Origin: Blastobasis lacticolella
Lineage: Eukaryota; Arthropoda; Insecta; Lepidoptera; Blastobasidae
Assembly: GCA_905147135.1 (NCBI GenBank)
Contig: LR990053.1
Span: 4,848,501-4,912,500, forward strand
Length of the DNA stretch: 64,000 bases
Direction: 5' to 3'
The stretch's first letter is position 1. Every line of letters begins with the position of its first letter. Position numbers and translations under genes: made by a program. Shown one piece after another: positions 52,755-63,830 of this stretch. Below the pieces are notes generated by a model. The model did not search any database and was not told the DNA's origin. It saw nothing but the letters and a program-made list of their open reading frames with translations.

Positions 52755-54666
52755 TAAACACCGATTACCTACTGCAATACGGAGGCTAAAGCCCAGCAGT
52801 GGACTGTTATAAGCTGTTTATGTGGAACGTAACTAAATTGGCATTCAATAATTTATGTTCCTGCTGACTGCTTAATGGTGGCTGCTTTCCATCAGGTACA
52901 CCCCCTAGGCAATAAAAAAAAGTTTATTCAAATTAGGTAAGTACCTAATACTTCATTTGCGACTCTTTTTCCCAACGCCTCTCCCCTTCACATCTAAATC
53001 CCCGTAAAGGTATTAGGGGTGCCACTTAAACACGCAACGGGAATCCTGTCACCACCTTCTCGATTCACACGGATTGCGGAGGTACCCACTCGCACCAATG
53101 GGTCCAGTGGCATCCCTCTAGGAACTGTATTGCACCGACCGTTAACAAGTGGCATTAAACGTTAAACTCTGTAAGCCTATCACTTGCCAACAAATCTGAT
53201 TTGCGGTGCACTTTAATCCTTCGTCATCGGATCCATAGACTGCCAACAAAACGAGGACACGTTCGGCAAAATGCTCTACATTACTGTTTTACATCTATCG
53301 GCGAAAAAGCTGCATGAACGAAACAAGCGATGTATTTGGGCTCTACGGAATAAATTGCGAAGGGTATATTACACGACCAAAAATCAAAGACCTCCCTCGC
53401 CCGTTAGCATAAACTATAACCCGATTTCCGGAGAGAGGTTCCATCCGGCGGCAGAGCTCGTCAACTTTTGGTCGGGCGATGGCTCAGTCAATTAAGTGAT
53501 CAGGCAGGGGTTGTGCACAATTGGTCGCCTCCGCACAAAGCGATGACAGAGCCGCGGCGGCGGCTTTGCGAATCATTTCGAGCGTGGTTTTATTAGACTG
53601 ATTGAGAGGGCTGGTTTGTGGGGAATCCGCTTTCGGATTAAGAGTTATTGGCATGAGGTGTCGTCTCGGCACGGAGTAGTGCTCCGATATAATAGAAATC
53701 AGTTTAATTAATTTTTTTTTAATAATCGTGGGCGATTTGGTTATAAAAAATATGAAAATAAAAGGGAGCTGGACCTGTTTCGTGCCATTTCCAGAAATAG
53801 GAGAGTCTATTTATATAGCACCATACGAAAAAAGTCGCGGGGGAACGATACTTTACTCTATTTATTTCAACAAGTTTCCCAAGTAATGTTTTAGCCGATT
53901 ATATTTTTACTATCTAAGTACTTTAAAGATAAGTTTAAGCAACAAGTCGTTGTGTAATCTATAATTTGCAACACTGTCACTTAATTACGTCTTCAATGTT
54001 TTATCGCTTCAATTTATGACATTAAGTCTATAAAATGTATTCATTTATGGTCGATAATTAAACATAACGAAGAGATTGCTTGTCGATCATAATCGATGGA
54101 AACTAATGATCTGATTATAAAGATAATCCGACTGATATTGGTTGCTACATCAAAACCGGTGACAGAGGAAAGAGGAAGTTGTTAAGCTTGAGGAAATCGT
54201 AGGTATCAGTCCGTGACCATCTTATTTGCTTCGGCGAAAATACCTATAAGTTGTTGTGTTACAGATTGAAGGAAGGTATTGATCGCACAAGCTACACAGT
54301 ATGAATGGGCAAGAGGCTTAAGGTTGTTCTCGCAGTGATAACATATTTGAGGTTCGGATTTTTGTTGATATTATAACCCCTTTTTCCGTTACGTCTGATC
54401 AACTAATATTTTATTTATTTATTTGTGTTTCAACTATGATGAATCATAGTTTCCGAATGTGATTAGCATTCTAGTTTTTCACTCATTATCATCATCATCA
54501 GAGCTTCATTCACAATGTTGGATAGAGATGGTTTTAAGTTCCCACTTACTTAAGTTGGTATAGTTTATCTCAATCGTTTTATATAAAAAACAGTTGTGGT
54601 TAACCACTTACAATAATAATAATAATAATAATATACAGGTTCTGCTTTTGAGTGTCCTTACATGTG
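52755..54666. other. No gene seen; unassigned stretch with (AAT)n
   Basis: Frames at 53271-53672 on both strands have no domain. GC-richer blocks at 52980-53240 and 53390-53600 lack repeats seen elsewhere. An (AAT)7-like microsatellite is at 54611-54633. Confidence 0.35.
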
Positions 54667-54846
54667 ATGATCATGGCGGGACCCGGGTCCTTACCCGCCA
54701 TGATCATGATTCAGGATTTGTCAGATCAGGTAATTACAGTGGAGTGGCTGCCAGCTGACGTCCGTGACCCTGTTACCAAGGTATCCTGACCAGATTGGAT
54801 CATGGTTACCCATTCAGTCGCCTGAATGTGTATGTTTCATCACGAT
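54665..54846 (-). mobile_element. SINE-2, 3' part, split by a LINE insertion
   Basis: GATTCAGGATTTGTCAGATC, GTTACCAAGGTATCCTGACC and CAGTCGCCTGAATGTGTATG are in SINE-2 order. The element stops at ATCACGAT and resumes at 55203. Confidence 0.85.
54667..54707. repeat. 14-bp perfect hairpin inside a SINE-2 copy
   Basis: ATGATCATGGCGGG at 54667-54680 is the exact reverse complement of CCCGCCATGATCAT at 54694-54707. Other SINE-2 copies do not contain the left arm, so a local inverted duplication arose in this copy. Confidence 0.85.
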
Positions 54847-55202
54847 TTTTTTTTTTTTTTTTATGACATACGGTAGGCAAACAGGCAAGCGGGCCACCTG
54901 ATGGAAAGTGGTCACCACTGCCTATAGACATTAGCAACACCAAGAGTATCGCGAATGCGTTGCCCACCTCTATAACACGTTGCTCTGGCAGCAAAAGGCA
55001 AATGCCACTCCACTGCCAAAGCCACGGTTCCCCAAATCCCCACCCCATGGAGCACTGGAAACCTTACTCACCGGCAGAAACACAATACTATTTAAAAGAG
55101 TATTATTTAGCTGCGATATTCTGTAAGGTGGAGGTACTTCCCCAGTCGGGCGGCTCCAATTCGAACGAGATACCCCGCTGTGCCCTACCTCTCTTAAAAT
55201 TA
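54847..55202 (-). mobile_element. LINE 3' end inserted into SINE-2
   Basis: A T run (54846-54862) is followed by GGCAAACAGGCAAGCGGGCC, ATAGACATTAGCAACACCAA and CCACGGTTCCCCAAATCCCC. It then reads AGCTGCGATATTCTGTAAGG and GTACTTCCCCAGTCGGGCGG. The copy at 57258-57557 is nearly identical over about 300 bases, with roughly ten differences. ACGAT lies at both junctions (54842-54846 and 55203-55207) and is a likely target duplication. Several minus frames across it are 3'-UTR, not coding. Confidence 0.85.
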
Positions 55203-55345
55203 ACGATATTTTCTCTGACCGTAAGAACATCGGTTAGTGTTCAATTTAAACACAACTCAGAGTCATTGATGGCGGCCCGGAGGTTCGCACCCGGTACCTC
55301 TTGCTTACGAGTCGAACCCCTCTTAAGGCCACTCTCGGTTATCAG
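55203..55345 (-). mobile_element. SINE-2, 5' part with tRNA-like head (continuation of 54665)
   Basis: ACCGTAAGAACATCGGTTAG, ACTCAGAGTCATTGATGGCG and CCGGTACCTCTTGCTTACGA run into the reversed head. Together with 54665-54846 this makes a nearly complete SINE-2. Confidence 0.82.
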
Positions 55346-55904
55346 TAATAGTAGCGGTTAGCACTTACCATTAATAAGATATTATAGCAACAGGACTCTT
55401 CTGGAGCTCTCTGGAATGCTTAAGCACATCAAACACAATTGTCTTTATGTTTAAAACACCATTGAGTGAGTATAAACTGTCAACATGTCATACTGTGTAA
55501 TGAGTCAGGTAGGTACGAGTGACAAAATGGACAAATAATACTTGCCACCGCACACATTCACAAAAATTCTGCTGTGTAATAATTTCGGTGTCACCAATAG
55601 GTACAGCTCGCAAATCGGCGGACGCGGCGGACCGCGAAATCGCATCAGACCGACGGTTGCGCGCCTCTGACTCCCAACTGACCGTGATCGGGATGGCTGT
55701 GGCCGGCATTTTACTGGATTCCGATACGGTATTGGAATAGTTCGGGTGTTGCAGTTTTTTGCTGGCTTGGAAACTATGATTTTGGAATTTTCAGTACATA
55801 TTTCTCTTGGTTTCGACATAAACTTAGACAGCACTTTATACGATTCCACTATACATCCTGAACCTAAGGTGAGTACAGTAAATTATAATTAGGTATATAC
55901 CTAA
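55346..55904. other. GC-richer block with opposing open frames; no gene called
   Basis: A 73-codon plus frame (55519-55740) and a 114-codon minus frame (55505-55849) overlap. In another plus frame, codons for HISLGFDINLDSTLYDSTIH and PEPK lead to AAG followed by GTGAGTAC at 55869, a good splice-donor match. No domain is recognised in any frame. An exon is possible but weakly supported. Confidence 0.18.
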
Positions 55905-55960
55905 TAGGTATTATAGGCTTAATAGGCCTTTGCCCAGACATGGGATGATTCAGGCTGATA
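55905..55960 (+). mobile_element. RTE-like 3'-end fragment
   Basis: TTAATAGGCCTTTGCCCAGA then CATGGGATGATTCAGGCTGA has the form of the AGGCC..TGCCCAGCAGTGGG RTE tail at 15093-15116. It ends where SINE-1 begins. Confidence 0.5.
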
Positions 55961-56206
55961 TAAATAAATAAATAAATATTCGTGGACAAATTCACACAGC
56001 GCCATCTTGCCCCAAACTGAGCAAAGCTTGTACTATGGGTGCTAGATAACTGATATACTACTTAAATACTTTTTTTAAATACATACTTATTATACATAGA
56101 ACTCCCATAGCCGTAACAGAAATTAAAATTCATTATTTCAATTTCTGCCCGGCCGGAAAATAACCCGGGACCTCTTGCGTTGACCATTGAACCACTCAGG
56201 TCGTCC
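55961..56206 (-). mobile_element. SINE-1 copy with a damaged head
   Basis: The body from AAATATTCGTGGACAAATTC to TTCAATTTCTGCCCGGCCGG matches 1888-2158 closely. The B box is damaged (GGAAAATAACCCGGG replaces the clean box), and about 18 bases after CTTGCGT are deleted. Confidence 0.78.
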
Positions 56207-57000
56207 ACCAAATAAATAAATAGGTATTATATAACTTTACATCGAAATGTATCGCTGAATTTTGGCCTAATTTCTAGCTCAAGCAGTTCAAGCAAGCTCA
56301 GAACCTGTCTACCTTTTATCTCCTTCGACGCAAGCGTAATGCGAATAAAACTAGTCATCTGTAATGCGCATTATTCAGTATTGCGAGGTTCTTATCTCGT
56401 GCCGTTCCGATGTCAACACATACAGTATTGTGAGATGTCGTCATGTATTTTTCTTGGTTGCTGGTAGTGATAATTTATCAATTCATCTGGGTTTACACCG
56501 ATAAAACGTCAGCTTTTACTGTTGAAACTACGTCAGGAGGCCTCTCTGTCTAATTTATTTTTATTCTTATGCGCTTATAATGTATAAAACATAATTTTCT
56601 AACTTCAGTCGTCTAAATTTAGAAGAAAAACCATGAGAGAAAATCAAAGTGGATTGTATTGCTCATAGAATAAGGCCCATTATTGTGCCACTTATATAAT
56701 GTTACGTATCGTTCCACTTTCAAAAGGCCTGTTGGACTAATTGGCCTTCGGATGTGGCGGACGAATGGACTTCTTAATTTTTACGCATTATCTAAATACT
56801 TCTTTGCCGTCAAAATAGAATGGATCTAAGAAGAAGGGCCAGAAGACCCTTTACACAGGATTACCTAGTTTGGACTCCCGTCTCTCACTCGCATATTTAA
56901 TTTTGTAACCAATCCATGAAGAAATGTGTGATTGAGATAAAATAAATACCATATTATTTATTATTATTATTATAACTTACAGCTATCCGAAAATATGTCC
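56207..57000. other. No gene seen; unassigned spacer
   Basis: Nothing recognised apart from short A/T runs. Confidence 0.3.
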
Positions 57001-57206
57001 TGTAGGATGCAATGGATTAACATATCTGAGTCGGATCTCGCAACCGACGTCCTATCCGATCGATAACAGCTTACAACGCGAAAATGCCGAATACCAGACG
57101 GAGTAATGGCAGGAAAACGGACCCAGGCAGAAGCCAGGAATGAGGAGAATACGGAGGAAGAGGATCAAGAATTGCCCGTAAGTATGGTGATGATTATAAT
57201 ACCAGC
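57001..57206 (+). other. Possible decayed RTE coding trace
   Basis: GAAAATGCCGAATACCAGAC and AATGGCAGGAAAACGGACCC give residues MPNTRRSNGRKTDPGRSQE. This resembles the basic C-terminal segment of LINE proteins, but only loosely. Confidence 0.18.
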
Positions 57207-57214
57207 GCTGTGAC

Positions 57215-57775
57215 TAGGGTTGTCAACCCTACTATATTAGGAGTCTACCTACTATAATTTTTTTTTTTATGACATACGATAGGCAAACAGGCAAGTGGGC
57301 CACCTGATGGGTAGTAGTCACCACTGCCTATAGACATTAGCAACACCAAGAGTATCGCCAATGCGTTGCCCACCTCTATAACACGTTGCTCTGGCAGCAA
57401 AAAGGCAAAAGCCACTCCACTGCCAAAGCCACGGTTCCCCAAATCCCCACCCCATGGAGCACTGGAAACCTTACTCACCGGCAGAAACACAATACTATTT
57501 AAAAGAGTATTATTTAGCTGCGATATTCTGTAAGGTGGAGGTACTTCCCTAGTCGGGGAATTACCTCCTTACTCAGTATATTTAATTAGCACAACATTAT
57601 CACTTACAGCAAAACGGACCGCGTTATAAGAAAATATACATTTAAGAAATAATATAGGTACGAAAATTTTATTTAAAAATCCTACTATATATTTTTTGAT
57701 TAATTCCCTACCTACTATATTTTTATGGCTTCTAAACTCGAAAATACTTTGGTCTAAAAAAAGTTGGCAACCCTA
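57215..57775. mobile_element. 561-bp hAT-like MITE with 8-bp target duplication, interrupted by a LINE
   Basis: The left end TAGGGTTGTCAAC and the right end GTTGGCAACCCTA are inverse with one mismatch. GCTGTGAC occurs immediately outside both ends, at 57207-57214 and 57776-57783. An 8-bp duplication with a TAGGGTTG-type terminus fits hAT elements. The LINE at 57258-57557 lies inside, so the element's own sequence is only about 260 bp. No transposase. Confidence 0.88.
57258..57557 (-). mobile_element. LINE 3' end nested inside the hAT-like MITE
   Basis: It is the same family as 54847-55202, shorter at the 5' side (it stops after GTACTTCCCTAGTCGGGG). The T run at 57258-57268 marks the poly(A). 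High identity to the 54.8 kb copy suggests both inserted recently. Confidence 0.85.
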
Positions 57776-57783
57776 GCTGTGAC

Positions 57784-58081
57784 AGGCATGGCCCTCACAG
57801 CATTATGCGGAGATTGTTCCATATCGGTTTCCGTTACATCACTGGCTGGACTTACACAATTTTCAATACCTATGCTCCAGCTTCCGAGCCGTCAGCAGAT
57901 TAAAATGGCCCCGGGAAAATTCCTGGCGAAGAGTACCAATAAAGAGTGGCGCTGTTGTCTCTAGCCTAGCTATTTACTTAGCTAATATTCATAGTTCCAT
58001 TGAAAACTAACATACTTTGAGTCGAAACACTGTCTATAGTTTTGTCTACGAAGAGATAGAGCCATCTACTAAAATATTCAG
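57784..58081. other. Unassigned spacer
   Basis: A 66-codon plus frame (57764-57964) starts in the MITE end and has no domain. Confidence 0.3.
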
Positions 58082-58320
58082 TTTTTTTTAAAACTACGTA
58101 GTGATAAACGGACAAACAACCCACCTGATGGCAAGAGGTAACTGTCACCCATAACATCTACGATTAATGCACTTAGGTTGCGTGGTCACAGTGAGGACCA
58201 AGATGAAATGCCTCATACCTGTAATTGCGCTGGCTACCTTATCCTTCAAACCGGAACACAACAATGCAAGCATGTTTCCTTAGTGGCAGAAATACAGAAG
58301 GCGGTGGCGCTCACACAGGC
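58082..58320 (-). mobile_element. LINE 3'-UTR stub
   Basis: The T run at 58082-58089 is followed by CCCACCTGATGGCAAGAGGT, CATAACATCTACGATTAATG, CAAGATGAAATGCCTCATAC, CTGTAATTGCGCTGGCTACC and ACCGGAACACAACAATGCAA. The 91-codon plus frame across it (58178-58453) reads the UTR in the wrong direction. Confidence 0.6.
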
Positions 58321-58828
58321 TCCTCAGGCTAAACCATCGTACATACCATCTGATGTAGGAATTTCGTTAAATCGTTCATATACCGAAGTCAGCTCCCAGC
58401 TCACGAAGAGCCATCATGTGAGGGCAAAGACTACAGTCCCGATAACCCCGTGACCTCCCCCCCCCCCGCACCCGTCCCCTGTCTGCTGGACCCCCTTATC
58501 AGCTAAAGTAGGTTACGTGCGGATGTTAACGATGATATTTATAAGTGAAGTGTTCTCTGATGCGGTAGGTAGGTAGAATGTTGGATATATTTGCGTCGAG
58601 TACCTATCTGATATTATCGAGTATTCTATATTCATGCTGCTTGAGTTATACGAGAGGTATATTGTATTGTGTAGGTAAATATTGGATGAACTGTTACATT
58701 TTTTATCACAGAATTGGTGTGACTCTCCTGTACAGCAAAGCCAATAAAGTAAGAGGCTACTCTCCACAAACAATTTCTACCATGCAGAAAATTACGTAGA
58801 GTTCATCAAAATTAGTCCAATACATTCC
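58321..58828. other. Unassigned spacer with a C11 run
   Basis: A run of eleven C bases is at 58457-58467. Overlapping frames at 58513-58799 have no domain. Confidence 0.35.
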
Positions 58829-58960
58829 TTTTTTATTGCCTATAGAGGCACACGGACGATTGTCCACCTGATGGAAAGCGGCCACCGTCGTCCATAATAT
58901 CTGAAATCAAAGAGGAGCGGATGTGGTGCTGTCGTTTGCAGTACCTATAGACATGCCTAT
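58829..58960 (-). mobile_element. LINE 3'-end stub (RFPSGR-type)
   Basis: TTTTTTATTGCCTATAGAGG then GATTGTCCACCTGATGGAAA and GCGGCCACCGTCGTCCATAA match 51921 and 5306. Confidence 0.6.
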
Positions 58961-60451
58961 TGAGGCATGCTTTGTTTCAACATGAATGATGAGGTTTAAC
59001 TTCACAATGTCTTTATAAAATCAACGCAGAGCCCTAAAACGAGCAAACGCGTCACTTAAGACGCTTCAATTAAAAAACCACACCCGTTTCGCAAACCCCG
59101 TCAGACAATAACACATGTATCGGGCCCTAATTTAAAACTAACTGCCCGAAGCGACGCGTAAATCAGTCAGTTCCCATAAGGAGTTAGCGACACTCCCGAA
59201 GTGACTGGCTGGAGTAAGGAAAAAAAAGAACAAAACAGAGAGGAAAACAAAAGTGAATCGGCAAACAAAACGATCGCCAGTCCATTGTAAATCACTCAAT
59301 TGTTTCACTCTGTGTAGCTCTGTGATGTGTTTTCGAAATGAAAGGGTGGAACTACTTAATAAAGAAACTGCGGTTTCGTAGCCCGAAGGTGTTGAAATTG
59401 TTTAACTAGCTGGATATATTACAATACAATACAAAATACGGTTATTTATCTCAAAAATGCAACTATACATCATATTATAAGTTTAGTATTCCTAAACAGT
59501 ATAAAACCATTATTGAGAGCTGGGTCTGTGCTAGATTAAAGAAAACTGTGTTACTGGTCTCCAGGCGCCCAACCTCCTTCAATTTTGTAACAAAGTTATA
59601 AGATGGAAGTATTACACAAAATATTCAACAACTATTTTAACACCGATTGCGGCGATGACCTAAATGAAAGGTTATGCGAAATTTCAAAAATATAACCACT
59701 TTTTTATGTGTTGTTTTTTATGTGTTTTACTTGTTTATAAATTCCGGTTCCTCTACACATAAGAGGTTATTAGTAATATTTTATCTTTTTCAGTTTTTTA
59801 GATACCTATATCGTGATTGGAATAGTAATATATTAAGTATTTACTCAACAGATTAATTCTTAACATCAATTTTATACTTAAATTGCCTTTTCCGAAAACA
59901 ATAATTTACTCCTTACTTCCCGAACAACCAACACATTACCAAAATACAATAAGTACTTACATCAAAAACAAAAGCCCTACAACAGTAACCTCTGTACGTT
60001 CATCTCAGGATAATTTAGTACCGTCTGGAGCTACCAGTTTACTTTTTTTCCTCTTTTGTTAACACTGACTGTCGATGGCAGCATTGCGGTGTCAATGGAA
60101 TGGCGCGGACGCTTGGCGTGCCAGGGACGCGGTGTGGCATGGTCGGGCAACTGGTTAAAATAGACACGACATAGCGGCGTTCGCTATGCGACAGTTTGTC
60201 GTTTGTTCTAGTCGCTATGTAGGTAGGTACCTGGCAGGAAGGAAATCTAATACAAGAAACAGTTCGTTGAGGGCGCGATTTTGTAGCGTGGTAGTGTGAT
60301 TCATTTTGGTGGAGGTTAACCTAATAACTCCATCAAAACTAAATATATTTTTGGAATTAATTCCGTAGTTTCAGTGCTTATTTTACAAAAAGGTTCTCAA
60401 ATTAATCTTTTTCAAAAGAAACTTTTATCGTGCGATCTAAGATCAGCAGAG
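58961..60451. other. No gene seen; non-repetitive stretch
   Basis: Balanced composition at 59030-59300 and GC-richer at 60070-60170. No shared repeat and no frame with a domain. It could be regulatory or intronic. Confidence 0.3.
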
Positions 60452-60800
60452 AACTTGTTAAGACAGCTAGACTAATCAAACGAGCTAAATCTTGATGGGT
60501 TTATTATGCGTGGTTTTGGAGTTCCTATGACCCCTACCAGCTTCATCATCAGGCCCTGAACCCCTAACCAGGTTACAATTTTATCAACACAAAACAAACG
60601 GGCCCAAACATGCGGAATGTATAGTTTAGGAGTTCCTAAAACCACCATCCGACTATATAATCAGATCAGCTCGATGGTATCGTAAAATTGCATTGTCATC
60701 GAACCTACATCAACTCAATCGGAAACCGGGAAGTGGGTTAAAGTTAACTACAAGATTTGATTACAGGCAGACAGGGCCCTGTAAAACTAAATAAAAGCTA
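60452..60800 (+). mobile_element. GGGAAGTGGGT repeat family, longest copy
   Basis: GAACTTGTTAAGACAGCTAG, TTATGCGTGGTTTTGGAGTT, ATCAGCTCGATGGTATCGTA, TGCATTGTCATCGAACCTAC and CTCAATCGGAAACCGGGAAG are in the same order as at 33376. A block starting AGGAGTTCC is partly duplicated inside (60519 and 60629). Confidence 0.55.
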
Positions 60801-62139
60801 AAAGGAAGATAAAGTATCTGCTTTTAAAAAGTCTCTTTGATATTGCGAATAAAAAACAAAACACCACACCCACATTTCGAAAACAGAACACCAATTTCAA
60901 ACCACAAAACAAACTTCCGAACAGCCAAGCGCGTTCCAAATTCCGAGCCGTTCGAACTTCAAAATCAAACCTACAGCCCACAGACTATAAAAACGAGCAG
61001 GAAACCGCAGAGAGCACACAAGAGCCACCTGAGCTGAGCCCAATTACTCGGAGATCCATCCCCTGGGGGAGGGGGTGGCGAGGGGGGAACACGGGGAAAC
61101 AAACGCCATGGACTAGGCAGACCAAGTTTGGAGAGTTTGATGCAAGTTCCTACAGTTTTCTTAATATGTCGGAAGGAACTGGACTTGGAGTTAGAAGTGT
61201 GAAAAGTGGGATAAAAATGAAGGTTTTGTGAGAAAAAGTTAATTGCACAAGTGGGTGGAAATTTTTGTCGAAGATTTAGGTATATAAACGAATGACAAAA
61301 AATGCTTAGAGCTGTCTTAGTTTTGCCAAAGAAAAGCCCAAGTAAACTATTCTTATTCTTCAGGTGGTAAAATAGTGCGACACGAGTTCTTAATATTAAT
61401 AAGTAGAAACCTAATGCCCTAGCTGGTAGATTCAATATAAGTCAATTTCAACTACAAATAACTACTAGTTACAAATAGGTATTTAATACCTACATACACC
61501 ACAACGCCAAACAGAAGGACAAAAACAGTTTCCCAAAAACAACGACCATTCATCAATCACACTTAAAACGCGGTGCTTCCTCATTTTAAGTGGTCCTTTT
61601 AATATAGGTATCCTCGCCGATTCGTCATGACTCGTCACTTATAAAAGTCTTCATCACTAGAATATCATACCTATATTTGACTTGTAACAACCATACTACT
61701 ACCACGCATAAACCCGCACTTTCCTTATTGACTTCTTTTACTACACATCTGGGGGCACGGAAGTGTATCCGCCAAGATGAGCCGAATAAAATTAGAGTCA
61801 CCTTTTCTCGAAACTTTCGTCGAATATTCAGACCCTAAAATTGACTACATCATAAAATACTAGCCTTAAGTACTTACTACTTAGTAATGAAAAAGTACAA
61901 GATCTAATTAAGGTGAACTATGTAATAGAGTCGAAAATAAAACTCGTATGAAGTATTAATTCTTTTCCACAGTCGTATGAAATATTCATTCTTATCCACG
62001 AAGGTTATATAAATATAACAGTACAACCACCACCAGCTACCAGATCAAACGGTCAAACTCCCGCCTTAATCCGGGAACATAATAAAAAAAAGTGTCGCAA
62101 AAACGTGGTTTACCTAATTAGGCGAGTTTCCCCGCATTG
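60801..62139. other. No gene seen; unassigned stretch
   Basis: A 154-codon minus frame (60971-61435) has a proline run (PPSPPPPP) and a hydrophobic end, but no family is recognised. Its low-complexity G-rich template (CCTGGGGGAGGGGGTGGCGA) explains part of it. I do not call it a gene. Confidence 0.25.
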
Positions 62140-62235
62140 CCAGGCGCTGGGCGGGGCGGGCGGGCGGGGCGGAGACCTTTGACCCGCCCCCGCGGGTCGC
62201 CCCCTCACCCAGGACACCTGCGACTCGGCTACTGA
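62140..62235. promoter_or_regulatory. GC-box cluster
   Basis: GGGCGGGGCGGGCGGGCGGG near 62150-62169 holds overlapping GC boxes (GGGCGG). GACCCGC and GCGGGTC at 62182-62199 form a small stem. CCTTTGA precedes it. In AT-rich insect DNA such a patch is unusual and fits a promoter-proximal or enhancer element. No transcription start is visible. Confidence 0.35.
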
Positions 62236-63600
62236 CATTCCTCAACCTTCGGATTTGCGAGGAGCAGTTATTTGGGAAAGGAGGTAGGTTGGGATCAACG
62301 GAGTAAGTTGTTTCGGGTGATGTTTATTGTAGATATTTGGTATTGGACAATGATGTGGGAAACGAGTTGAATTATTTGGTCAAAATTGATTTCGACATTG
62401 GCATCATGGTCCCAGTAGTTACATAATGTATCTGGCACTATGTCTGGGATCCGGCGTCAGTACAACCAATGACATACCTAATATAAACGTATTGTTTGAA
62501 ATAAATGTTATGAACTTAACAATAAACCTTTTGAAATTACAGACAAAGCAGCCATTTGCATATGTCCAATTGCCATTCATTCACCACTAAATAATACTGT
62601 TTCCAAATTTCAAGCATAGGTACATATTTTTATGAAAATACACCTATTTACTATCCAAAGACAGAGTAAAATCGTTCGAAACTATACTCTTCAGACTTTG
62701 GCAACCCTATTCTAACAAAGGAGTAGGAAACGACGCTTGATAGAGTCTTGGATACAGGCACAATGTTTTGTGGGTGAACTGATTTCTGGTTACAACAGTG
62801 TAAATATATACTATAATATTATACGTTACTTATTTGTCAGACGTAAACAAGTGTGACACTGGTCGACATTTCCAAGTAATCCATTATTGTTTCCGTGTAT
62901 TTGTATCCTTGTTATTTTATCAATCCCAAATTGTATTCTTGTTATGTTGACATTAGTCATGTAAGAGTACCTACACTTCAAGGTATCAAAAAATTTTATT
63001 TCCTAACAAACAAAATTATCCGTCCTACAGACCTAGATGGTCTGGCTTTTATATGCTATATAGATGGAGCTCCAGTTCGATGTTGGGGTCTAGTATATAA
63101 TTATTTATAATTAAACTATACATTCGTTGACAATTTATATGAAATCACACAGAAACATTTAAGCCTACTCCTTTAGAGTAAACAGAAGAATGATTTGACC
63201 TCTAAAGCAGATTTTACTTATGGCCTAAGCATATTTAGTTATTCCAATAAGAAAGTCAATAACCTCACAACGGCAGACAGCCCTGAAAGCTCGTGAAAGC
63301 TCCACCTTGGCCCGGGCAGAGCTTACAGACGGGACGGGTAAGTTAAGGCTCTGTTACCTACGTAGTATTAAGGAGAAGCTAGCGTACATTTTAGTAATAG
63401 TATTACAGGGAGTAGTGACAAAAATCCTACATGGAAAAATCTTATTGGAATTGCATTTAATCTTAATGTAATGTCGTGCGAACAGTCGTGTAAATTAAAA
63501 ATATACTTAAACCGTTTAAAAAAAGTTAAATCATTAAAATAAACCCCATGACACGTAAAATCTACCATATCCACTAAAAACGCAAGCCAAATCAATAGCT
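62236..63600. other. No gene seen; unassigned AT-rich stretch
   Basis: Frames at 62895-63110 and 63368-63595 have no domain. No shared repeat was recognised. Confidence 0.3.
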
Positions 63601-63635
63601 ACAGAACAATACAGTAACATTACGCTAACACCTCC

Positions 63636-63830
63636 GGGGCGTACGGCGCAGCGTCACCCAGCCGTCCGACCGGTGAAGCGTCGTAACTCCAATTGCGAGA
63701 ATCCGCGTGACGCGTGACGCGCCCGCCCCGGCCACGCCCCCGCGCGCGCGCCGCCTACCGCGATCTAGATCGATCTAGATCCGACTCGCGCGCAGTGAGC
63801 GAGATTTATTGCGCTGCCGTTTTCGAGTGG
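63636..63830. promoter_or_regulatory. CpG island-like segment at the right edge
   Basis: The stretch is dense in CG, including a CGCGCGCGCG run near 63751 and GCGTGACGCGTGACGCGC near 63705, with two TGACGCG sites. A 20-bp perfect palindrome, GATCTAGATCGATCTAGATC, lies at 63762-63781. No long frame crosses it. It may be the promoter or 5' exon region of a gene lying beyond 64000, or a control element. Confidence 0.4.

Noticed and set aside
54806..55361. Three frames of 80-133 codons as genes
   Set aside because: They cover a LINE 3'-UTR and SINE-2 halves; the same frames recur at 57245-57490 in a second LINE copy.
58178..58453. 91-codon plus frame as a small gene
   Set aside because: Most of it is an antisense LINE 3'-UTR; no domain in the rest.
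60971..61435. 154-codon minus frame as a membrane protein
   Set aside because: The hydrophobic end and proline run come from low-complexity G-rich and T-rich template; no family match is apparent.
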